Source: a virus
Virus record (IMG/VR): IMGVR_UViG_3300032177_000031
Location: 1-39,268 of that record
DNA length: 39,268 nucleotides
Reading direction: 5' to 3' (one strand)
Made by a program: the position numbers and the translations under genes. How positions within the stretch are numbered: position 1 is the first letter of the stretch; every line of letters starts with the position of its first letter. Shown piece after piece: positions 17,085 to 24,136 of the stretch. The notes under the pieces were generated by a model. That model worked only from the letters and a program-made list of their open reading frames with translations. It searched no databases and was not told the origin of the DNA.

Positions 17085-20000
17085 GTGGCTTCTCCAATTG
17101 TCGTCGTTCAAATCAAGGGAGGAACGACAAAAGTTTCTTCTTCACCAAGAGGAACAGCAACACGACTGGTAGAATTAACCGATGTCTATTCTGTTAATAT
17201 TGCTGATAGCCAGGTGTTGACCTATGCAGCAGCAAATTCCAGATTCGAATTTCAAACACAGCACTCGAATTCAACACCAAATACGGCTTTTGCAGGAGCC
17301 ATTCAGTTTTATAACGGTTCTACCTTTGGTGCAACGAGTCGTTTTCAATGGGACAATGGGAATACATCGCTCGGATTCGGTGATCCTATCACTGGAGGGA
17401 CGAGGCGGCTTGGAGGAGTGTTCCCTGCACCAAATTACATTTTTGACATCCACACCAACCGTGATGCCTCTGGTTTTCCTGGAACTTTTGTTTCCAATCA
17501 GAACACCCAAAGCTCAATCAGTTACGAATTGGGAGAACAGGACTTCGGGGGTCGTTATGGAGGATTTACTTTTTATTGCTCAAATCTAGCATCTGAAATT
17601 ACATCACCAAGTCAGACCCCCCTTACTACGCAACTGTGGAGCGGTGGTGGTCCTCTCAATCTCACCACATACGCGGCTGATGGCCACAGTCCAATAGGAT
17701 TTTATATCTGGAGGCCGGCGGACCCAATCGAAGCCTTGGTTGGAATCTTTGAAGCAAACACGGGGTTCTTTGGTCTTGGAAATTCATCTCCACAACACAG
17801 ACTCTCTGTAAATGGAAGCGTGTTTATTGAAGGTACGATTTTCGCCAACAATTCTCCTGGGAGCCCAGGTACCGTGCTCACTTCCAATGGAAGTGGGATG
17901 AACTGGATTTCAGTGAGCAGTAACATTAACAGTAACGGAACAATATTAGGAGTTGTCCAGACTTCCGATTATGGAACTTTCGAAGCAACAATTGCAGCAG
18001 CTTCAGCGCACGGTAACACTATTTTCGTTTCTAACAATTCGAGTTGTTCCTCAAACACCACAGTTCCCGCAAACGTACAGTTGTTCTTCGTCAATGGAGG
18101 TGTGATTACAATATCAACGGGTGTCACTCTTACGGTTGACAGTGCAATCAATGAGGAGCCGCACAAACTTTTCGGTGGTTCTGGAAATGTGGATTTCGGC
18201 ACTAGCTTATCCAAAAAATCTATCCCACAGTGGTTCGGTGTCGTCGCAAATGGGGTCAATTCAGATTCCAAAGATTTTTACAGAGCCTCCAGAGCACTAA
18301 GAACTGGAGGAATTTTTGAAATTCCAAACGGAACATATTTACTTGACCGTGGAGTGGGGGGATGGGAACCAACTACAAACAACGTAACCAGCAATACCAT
18401 TATCAAGGGTTCAGGAGCAGGCACACTTCTCAAAGCCCGAAATGGAGCCGGGGTGATACCGAATGATAGTGGTAACTTTTTCTACAACATTTTCGCGGCT
18501 GCAAATTGTACGAACATCACTATCCGCGATCTAGCTTTTGAAGGGTACGGAGCACTCATAACTGCCCTGGATTGCAGCAATATATTAGTAGATCAAATAC
18601 GAGGCAGTGGACATCTTATCAATGCTGGTCAATTTCTCTTTAATATGGGGGTGTATCTTGAACGTTGCAAAAACACCTCTATAATTAACAGTTCCTTTCT
18701 AAATTTTGAATTCTCAGTCTATTTGACAGGCATTGGTACTGGTGCAGCAACCCAGTTCTGTGAAGATACGAAAGTTGTTGGATGCCGATTTGAACACACG
18801 GTCGCAGCAAACAACTATACCACTCTGTTTCCAGTTGGAATTTATGATCGGTACGCCAACAACACAACAGTCACCCACAGTGTCTTTAAGAATATCTACT
18901 CTAGTGTGGATAATGGAAACCAAAGCACAGGAGTTGGTTATGGAATCTTTGAGGGAGATGGACAATCGCAAAACCTACTCATTTCGCACAATAAATTCAT
19001 TGCAGAGGGGAAGGGAGATAAAAAAACCGTAGGCATTTTTATCTCAACTGAAAGTCAACTCACTCTTAGCGATAATCAAATACTTGTTACTAAAGGTATG
19101 AATTACGGCATTCTCGTTAATTCACAGGCTTCAGGAGGTCAGTTTCGGGATCAGTATTTCAACATCATTGCGAATCAAGTTAATCGCGAAGAAGAAAACA
19201 CGGAGACCGGGACCGCTAAAGGGGGTTATGGAATCTATATCAGTTCCGTTTATGGTAATTCTGTACGTGCAGATATTTTGGTTTCCGATAATGAGATTAC
19301 AGGTAATTGGTTTGTTCCTGTGTGGTGCTCCTATTTCGATCAACCAGAATCCTTCGGACCAGCAGGAATAGGATTGGGAACAGGAACCGTGACATTCCAG
19401 GATAACCTGATTCGTGGAGGGAAGGGAGTACAACTCAACTTCCTTGGTGTCGATGAGCAGTCAGTTTTGATTAGACCCGTTATTCGTGGCAACAGATTAC
19501 TTGCTTCTAACGGTGCTGGGATGGTTTTTAACTTTACCCACGGAGCAGTTATCGAAAATAATATCATCCTTGACGGAAATCTAGGAGACCCAACAGACCT
19601 CAACGGGGATGAGGGGGCCTGTATTGTACTCACTTCGTTCTCACATGGATGTAGGATCGTGGATAATATTATGGGTAATTCACGGAACCCAAGTCCGAAT
19701 TCTCCTCAGAAATTGGGACGTTTCAAACAAGGCATTTCTCAAGCGCATGATACGACAGGAAGAATTTGGAAAGATATCATTCACAGCAATCAGTTTCAGG
19801 GATTCGATGGCACGGCCAATCAGATCATGTATCGACAGCACACGACGACTCCTACCACCGCTTTCCTAGATATTTCGGCAGGAGAAATCATTTATAATTC
19901 TGCACGGGGAGGCGCTTCTCCGACAGTAGAGGGGTGGATATGCAACAGCACGTCATTCGTTGCTCTTACTGCCAATGCAGACAGTGTTAATGATGTCAAA

Positions 20001-20255
20001 GTTGCCTCCACCACTGGATGGCTCGCAGGAGACGGCGTTCTGCTAGTTAAAGCTAACACACTCTATGGGGCTCTTGTTCCTGGGTGGTCGGCGAATACCT
20101 TGATATACTCAAATGCCAAACACTGGCACGCTACCACAATCGCTGTAGTAAGTAACGGAACGAATATTGTTCTTACAGATGCTATTCCAGCAGGTGACGG
20201 AACCTACCAATCAGGTGTGGCGTTTATTAAGCGGGCGCGGTTTGTGCAGGTATAA
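17085..20255 (+). CDS. tailspike with pectate-lyase-like beta-helix (1056 aa)
   Basis: The start is GTG 17085 with GAGGAG upstream. Residues 1-60 (VVVQIKGGTTKVSSSPRG, RLVELTDVYSV, VLTYAAANSRFEF) match the N-terminus of the 1517-aa fibre and probably dock it. Residues about 65-290 hold fibre-like modules ending HRLSVNGSVFIEGTIF and GTVLTSNGSGMNWISV. From about 300, a capping region leads into a right-handed parallel beta-helix (about 380-930) with IPQWFGVVANGVNSDSKDFY, GGIFEIPNGTYLLDRG and many short N-rich coils such as NTSIINSSF and NLLISHNKF. A beta-rich C-terminal region follows. Such helices often degrade or bind surface polysaccharide. Catalytic residues cannot be identified by eye, so depolymerase activity is only plausible. 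Confidence 0.8.
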   Translation: MASPIVVVQIKGGTTKVSSSPRGTATRLVELTDVYSVNIADSQVLTYAAANSRFEFQTQHSNSTPNTAFAGAIQFYNGSTFGATSRFQWDNGNTSLGFGDPITGGTRRLGGVFPAPNYIFDIHTNRDASGFPGTFVSNQNTQSSISYELGEQDFGGRYGGFTFYCSNLASEITSPSQTPLTTQLWSGGGPLNLTTYAADGHSPIGFYIWRPADPIEALVGIFEANTGFFGLGNSSPQHRLSVNGSVFIEGTIFANNSPGSPGTVLTSNGSGMNWISVSSNINSNGTILGVVQTSDYGTFEATIAAASAHGNTIFVSNNSSCSSNTTVPANVQLFFVNGGVITISTGVTLTVDSAINEEPHKLFGGSGNVDFGTSLSKKSIPQWFGVVANGVNSDSKDFYRASRALRTGGIFEIPNGTYLLDRGVGGWEPTTNNVTSNTIIKGSGAGTLLKARNGAGVIPNDSGNFFYNIFAAANCTNITIRDLAFEGYGALITALDCSNILVDQIRGSGHLINAGQFLFNMGVYLERCKNTSIINSSFLNFEFSVYLTGIGTGAATQFCEDTKVVGCRFEHTVAANNYTTLFPVGIYDRYANNTTVTHSVFKNIYSSVDNGNQSTGVGYGIFEGDGQSQNLLISHNKFIAEGKGDKKTVGIFISTESQLTLSDNQILVTKGMNYGILVNSQASGGQFRDQYFNIIANQVNREEENTETGTAKGGYGIYISSVYGNSVRADILVSDNEITGNWFVPVWCSYFDQPESFGPAGIGLGTGTVTFQDNLIRGGKGVQLNFLGVDEQSVLIRPVIRGNRLLASNGAGMVFNFTHGAVIENNIILDGNLGDPTDLNGDEGACIVLTSFSHGCRIVDNIMGNSRNPSPNSPQKLGRFKQGISQAHDTTGRIWKDIIHSNQFQGFDGTANQIMYRQHTTTPTTAFLDISAGEIIYNSARGGASPTVEGWICNSTSFVALTANADSVNDVKVASTTGWLAGDGVLLVKANTLYGALVPGWSANTLIYSNAKHWHATTIAVVSNGTNIVLTDAIPAGDGTYQSGVAFIKRARFVQV

Positions 20256-20258
20256 ATA
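20251..20258 (+). promoter_or_regulatory. T4-type late promoter, perfect TATAAATA
   Basis: TATAAATA is an exact match to the T4 late consensus. It overlaps the tailspike stop codon and lies 23 bases before gene 13. The leader holds AAGGAAGAAGGGGG as ribosome site. It would start the neck/packaging transcript. Confidence 0.75.
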
Positions 20259-20281
20259 AAGGAAGAAGGGGGAAAACACTC

Positions 20282-21250
20282 ATGGCGTCCATTGAAACAA
20301 GACAACAGTTCATCGATTACTGTAAACGCAGACTTGGGCAACCAGTCATTGACATCAATGTTGATGATGACCAAGTCGATGATAGGGTTGATGAAGCACT
20401 AGAATTTTGGACGGATTATCATTATGATGGAACAGAAAAGCTCTATCTCAAGCACAAGATTACTGAAGCAGATTTGAGAAATAAGTATCTCCAAATACCC
20501 GATAAGATCATTGGGATCAGCGGAGTGATGCCATTCGACGATTCTGCCTCCTCTGTGAATATGTTCGATCTTCGCTATCAGTTGAGGCTGCACGATCTTT
20601 ATGACTTTACAAGCGTCAGTTACGTCAGTTATGAAATCACAATGCAGCACTTGAGAACGCTGAATCTTCTCTTCTCTGGTACTCCACAATTCAGATTTCA
20701 GCGTCATAGAAACAGATTGATGCTCGACATCAATTGGGAGATGGACCTGAATCTCGGAACCTATGTCATTCTAGAATGCTACGGAAAGATTGTCGGTGAT
20801 AAATTCACACTACCAACTACAGTGAGTGTCGCAGCAGGATCAAGCATCGTGACTGGTGCTGCGGGAACAGAGTTTGACCGATACTTCATTTCTGGGGATG
20901 AAGTCTTCATCACAACGGCGGGTGGGAACGTGGCGACAACGGTTCAGGGAATTTCCTCAAATTTGTCCATGAATACCATGACGACGTTTGCAAGTACGGA
21001 AACGGGGCTTACAGCTTATCAGTTGGGAAATAGTGACGTGTGGGGGGACCGTGTATTGAAGGATTTGGGAACCGCATTTATCAAGCGTCAATGGGGGGAA
21101 AATCTTAAGAAGTTCGGAAACATTATGTTGCCAGGTGGAACGACTTTGAATGGACAGCAAATTTACAATGAAGCTGTGGCAGATATCGAAAAAATGAAGC
21201 AAGAGTTTATTGGTTTGAACACCCTTCCGAATGATTTTTACATAGGATAG
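20282..21250 (+). CDS. 13: neck protein gp13
   Basis: The N-terminus (FIDYCKRRLGQPVIDINVDD, DRVDEALEFWTDYHYDGTEK) and the block from DKIIGISGVMPFDD to RNRLMLDINWEMDLNLG are those of T4 gp13-type neck proteins; 322 residues compares with about 309 in T4. In T4, gp13 and gp14 form the neck that seals the filled head and joins it to the tail. An insertion around residues 185-245 (VSVAAGSSIVTGAAGTEFDR) looks like an added beta domain. The consensus late promoter and the purine-rich site upstream fit strong late expression. The next gene, iscA, starts within two bases of its stop. Confidence 0.9.
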   Translation: MASIETRQQFIDYCKRRLGQPVIDINVDDDQVDDRVDEALEFWTDYHYDGTEKLYLKHKITEADLRNKYLQIPDKIIGISGVMPFDDSASSVNMFDLRYQLRLHDLYDFTSVSYVSYEITMQHLRTLNLLFSGTPQFRFQRHRNRLMLDINWEMDLNLGTYVILECYGKIVGDKFTLPTTVSVAAGSSIVTGAAGTEFDRYFISGDEVFITTAGGNVATTVQGISSNLSMNTMTTFASTETGLTAYQLGNSDVWGDRVLKDLGTAFIKRQWGENLKKFGNIMLPGGTTLNGQQIYNEAVADIEKMKQEFIGLNTLPNDFYIG

Positions 21251-21251
21251 C

Positions 21252-21572
21252 ATGATGATTACTATTACTGAAGCCGCAGCAGCTAAAATCAAAGCATTCA
21301 TGGTTGATGATCCAGACGCGAAGGGTCTTCGTGTTTACGTGAAAGGTGGGGGATGTCACGGCTACTCCTATGGAATGGCATTGGAGTCGAAAATTGAGGA
21401 AGACGATACGACGATTGAGAAGGATGGGATGGTAGTTGTGATTGACTCACAAAGCGCACACATGCTCCAGGGTGCAGAGATTGATTACACAGACACACTC
21501 CAGGGATCGGGGTTTGCGATCAAGAACCCTCAAGCGAAAAGCACTTGTGGTTGTGGGAGTTCATTCTCATAA
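21252..21572 (+). CDS. iscA: A-type iron-sulfur carrier (IscA/HesB family)
   Basis: The 106-residue product has the IscA/HesB pattern: a short N-terminal helix, then GLRVYVKGGGCHGYSYGM with Cys35, SAHMLQGAEIDYTD, and the C-terminal CGCG with Cys99 and Cys101. All three cluster-binding cysteines are present and the length is usual. Cellular homologues receive and deliver Fe-S clusters. In a phage it is an auxiliary metabolic gene that might support Fe-S enzymes during infection or mature a virion Fe-S protein. It lies between neck genes 13 and 14. ATG 21252 and ATG 21255 are both possible; AGGA at 21244 favours 21255 by spacing. Confidence 0.9.
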   Translation: MMITITEAAAAKIKAFMVDDPDAKGLRVYVKGGGCHGYSYGMALESKIEEDDTTIEKDGMVVVIDSQSAHMLQGAEIDYTDTLQGSGFAIKNPQAKSTCGCGSSFS

Positions 21573-21584
21573 GGACTACAGACA

Positions 21585-22478
21585 ATGGCAGTGAATCCAT
21601 TTTTCAATAATTTTCCAGAACAGATCACCAATGAGCAATTGCTCATTGAGGACTTGGTAATAGAAGCAATGAAAGTGCGTGGAATGGATATCTATTACAT
21701 ACCTCGTGAATCGCGTGACAAGATCGACCGTCTCATGGGTGAAGATCAAATGAAGACCTTCGGAAGCGCATTTATAGTGGAAATGTATATGGAGAACGTT
21801 AGTGGAATGGAGGGGATGGGGGACATCATCAGTAAGTTCGGTCTAGAAATCCGCGATGAAATGACCCTCCTTGTTAGTCGCCGAAGATTTATATTTTCTA
21901 TTCCATTATCGAGACCGCGAGAAGGGGACATCATCTACATTCCTCTGCTACAGAACTTCATGGAAATCACCTTTGTTGAACACGAAGACAAACAAGCGAT
22001 GTTCTATACATTGGGAAGGGGCCGGGGGGGCAACGTCTTTGTGTGGGCTCTTCGTATGAAGCAGTTTGTATTCTCAAATGAACAAATTCAGACTGGGGTT
22101 GATGAAGTGGACGATCAGATATTAGAAGCATATCAATTGACCGATTTGATTCTGACTTCTGGTTCTGGAACATTCGATGTGGCGAACAATGAGCTTGTTT
22201 ACCAAGGAGCAAATCTCGCCTACGCAAATGCGTTTGGAACCGCGCACACATGGAATGCGTCGTCCAATACACTCAGTATCGCCCTCGTCAATGGACTTTT
22301 TGCGAATACAGCAAACGTTCATGGTGCGAACAGCGGAGCCAATTGGATCATGACCACTCTCGATACGAACACCCCACTGGATACTCAATTTGAGGATGCT
22401 ATTGACAATAAAATTTTGGAGACCGAGAGTAGCGCGATACTTGATTTTTCAGAAAGCAACCCCTTTGGTGATCCATAA
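21585..22478 (+). CDS. 14: neck protein gp14
   Basis: MAVNPFFNNFPEQITNEQLL, EAMKVRGMDIYYIPRESRDK, the RPREGDIIYIPLLQNFMEIT block and TLGRGRGGNVFVWALRMKQF are characteristic of T4 gp14-type neck proteins; 297 residues compares with about 256 in T4. It completes the head-tail joint with gp13. Residues about 195-270 (GTFDVANNELVYQGANLAYA onward) form a beta-rich insertion with the ANTANV wording seen in the fibre genes, likely a surface domain. AAGGA lies upstream of ATG 21585. Downstream the order departs from T4 with a 49-residue ORF before gene 15. Confidence 0.9.
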   Translation: MAVNPFFNNFPEQITNEQLLIEDLVIEAMKVRGMDIYYIPRESRDKIDRLMGEDQMKTFGSAFIVEMYMENVSGMEGMGDIISKFGLEIRDEMTLLVSRRRFIFSIPLSRPREGDIIYIPLLQNFMEITFVEHEDKQAMFYTLGRGRGGNVFVWALRMKQFVFSNEQIQTGVDEVDDQILEAYQLTDLILTSGSGTFDVANNELVYQGANLAYANAFGTAHTWNASSNTLSIALVNGLFANTANVHGANSGANWIMTTLDTNTPLDTQFEDAIDNKILETESSAILDFSESNPFGDP

Positions 22479-22486
22479 CTAGGCGT

Positions 22487-22636
22487 ATGAGAACGAGAAT
22501 GTCAAAGAAACCTAGCGATACTAAAAATTATTCTTCTGCGGCAATCACCCGTCATGCTGATCCCATTTACAAGGAAAAGCATCGTCAGGCTATGATTGCA
22601 TCATGGCAAAAGAGAAAAATTGGTGACTTACGCTAG
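22487..22636 (+). CDS. 49-residue ORF overlapping the start of gene 15; possible homing-gene remnant
   Basis: This small frame (ATG 22487, or ATG 22499) ends at TAG 22634, inside the apparent first codons of gene 15. The product is very basic, with HADPIYKEKHRQAMIASWQK, which recalls the basic helical tails of phage HNH/GIY-YIG endonucleases but is too short to assign. Its last codons share a stretch (AGAAA, then TTGGTGACTT) with the sequence just after the HNH gene before portal gene 20. It could be a leader peptide coupled to gene 15 or a decayed endonuclease. Coding status is uncertain. Confidence 0.4.
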   Translation: MRTRMSKKPSDTKNYSSAAITRHADPIYKEKHRQAMIASWQKRKIGDLR

Positions 22637-23658
22637 GGCATTCACCATTCTATCATCGCACAATACGCAAGTATGTCGCTCTCTTTGGCGGACTCTTCAA
22701 TGACATATTCTATGTCAGAGAGACATATGATCGTGTCCAAAAGGAGCGACAGAAGTGCCCCATTTCTTACTCTCCGAAGGAAAAGTTCATCACACGGTTA
22801 CAGAGCGATCCAACGCTTACGAAATCGATTGCCACTACATTGCCTCGGATGTCCTTTGAGTTAATGTCGTTTAGTTACGATCAGAGTCGAAAACAGCAAT
22901 CTACTATCCGACACAGGTCCAACAATCCACTGGGAGCAGCAAATCCTCAATCACAGTACGTAGGAATTCCCTATAACTTTGAATTCGGACTATCGGTATA
23001 TGCACGCAACATAGAAGATTCATTACAAATCCTCGAACAAATCCTCCCATTTTTCACTCCCGATTACACACTCACTGCACAAGTATCCGAGGAAGTCAAG
23101 ATTATTAAGGATATTCCAATCATTCTCAAAGAAGTTTCGGATCGATCCATATATGAAGGGGAGTTCTCTTCCGCACGATTGATTACTTGGGACTTGTCTT
23201 TTTCGATGAAGGGATGGCTCTTTGGACCTGTTTCAAATACTGCTATCATCATGGGTGTTACATCGAATGCCGCCAATGCAAACGCGACAACTGGTGGTGT
23301 CTATGTGAATATTTACGAGGACGTGAACAACAAGACGTTACAGAAAGTTGTACTCGCTAACGGGATAACAGACTTCAGACAGACGGAGCCAATGCGAGCC
23401 CCATTACGCAATATCACTGGAACAGTCTATGACTGGGCCAATACAACGAATACAATTTACTTCTCTGACATGACAGGAGTGCTCAGTGTCGGAGAATCCG
23501 TGTGGGGTCTTGAAACAGGAGCCCATTGGACTGTGCTGAGTGTCGAAACTGTGCCGAAGAAAGAAGCGTCCATCTGGATTACCCAGAAACCTATCACCGC
23601 GAACCAATACACTGACTACGGATATTCGACAACTATCAAAGAATTTCCTAACGCATAA
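22630..23658 (+). CDS. 15: tail terminator / proximal sheath stabiliser gp15, apparent non-AUG start
   Basis: Translation upstream of the obvious ORF start (TTG 22840) gives FYHRTIRKYVALFGGLFNDI at about residues 6-25, matching the conserved T4 gp15 N-terminus (FYNSSFRRYATLMGDLF). The frame is open back to TGA 22624. No ATG, GTG or TTG lies between that stop and the conserved block. ACG 22630 falls where the family initiator aligns and follows GGTGA, a plausible Shine-Dalgarno core, by three bases. The body carries LPRMSFELMSFSYDQSRKQQ, LSVYARNIEDSLQILEQILP and ITWDLSFSMKGWLFGPV, as in gp15. From ACG it is 342 residues against 272 in T4, with a longer C-terminus. The family is firm and the start inferred. 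Confidence 0.85.
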   Translation, partial: TLGHSPFYHRTIRKYVALFGGLFNDIFYVRETYDRVQKERQKCPISYSPKEKFITRLQSDPTLTKSIATTLPRMSFELMSFSYDQSRKQQSTIRHRSNNPLGAANPQSQYVGIPYNFEFGLSVYARNIEDSLQILEQILPFFTPDYTLTAQVSEEVKIIKDIPIILKEVSDRSIYEGEFSSARLITWDLSFSMKGWLFGPVSNTAIIMGVTSNAANANATTGGVYVNIYEDVNNKTLQKVVLANGITDFRQTEPMRAPLRNITGTVYDWANTTNTIYFSDMTGVLSVGESVWGLETGAHWTVLSVETVPKKEASIWITQKPITANQYTDYGYSTTIKEFPNA

Positions 23659-23668
23659 TGGGTGAACT

Positions 23669-24136
23669 ATGAATTTGAATGAGATACTTGATGTGGAGTT
23701 TCCTATACCCCAGGCACAGAATGCGAACATAGTTGTTGTCCCTACACCGGATGTCTCTGCAAGCACGAATAACTCTATCCAAGCCGATGCGCTGGAAGCA
23801 CGAAGGAACGTCCGACAACTGATTGCCCAAGGAACAACAGCGATCACAGAACTTCTTGAGATTGCCCGCGAGGTAAGAACGCCCCGCTCCTATGAAGTTA
23901 TCAGCAATATGCTCAAATCACTCTCTGAACTCAGTCATGATCTGATGATTGTCCATCAGCAGGAAGCATTGTTAGTCGAACCACCAACAACCTCAAAAGA
24001 GACTGGCGTTCATATTGAACAAGCCGTTTTTATAGGTTCCACTGCGGACCTTCAGGATATTATTAAACTAAAAAGAGAACTGAAGTATGCCAACAACGTC
24101 GTCGAAGCCGAAGTCAGTTCCAAAACTGACATTTAA
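23669..24136 (+). CDS. 16: small terminase subunit gp16
   Basis: The product (155 aa) has a helical core (ALEARRNVRQLIAQGTTAIT, ELLEIAREVRTPRSYEVISN, LKSLSELSHDLMIVHQQEAL) typical of T4 gp16-type small terminases, which form rings on concatemeric DNA and regulate gp17. Length is close to T4 gp16 (164). GGGTGA lies four bases before ATG 23669, another use of a GGTGA-type ribosome site. The last 50 bases overlap gene 17 in another frame, as expected for coupled terminase subunits. Confidence 0.9.
   Translation: MNLNEILDVEFPIPQAQNANIVVVPTPDVSASTNNSIQADALEARRNVRQLIAQGTTAITELLEIAREVRTPRSYEVISNMLKSLSELSHDLMIVHQQEALLVEPPTTSKETGVHIEQAVFIGSTADLQDIIKLKRELKYANNVVEAEVSSKTDI

Noticed and set aside
22479-22632. 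Group I intron joining an upstream ATG to gene 15
   Set aside because: The interval is only about 150 bases and I could not find recognisable P3/P7 core elements, so a self-splicing intron is unlikely; RNA evidence would be needed.
22600-22636. Programmed frameshift fusing the 49-residue ORF to gp15
   Set aside because: A shift would have to occur between 22627 and 22634, and there is no slippery heptamer there; the gp15 frame is stopped at 22624.
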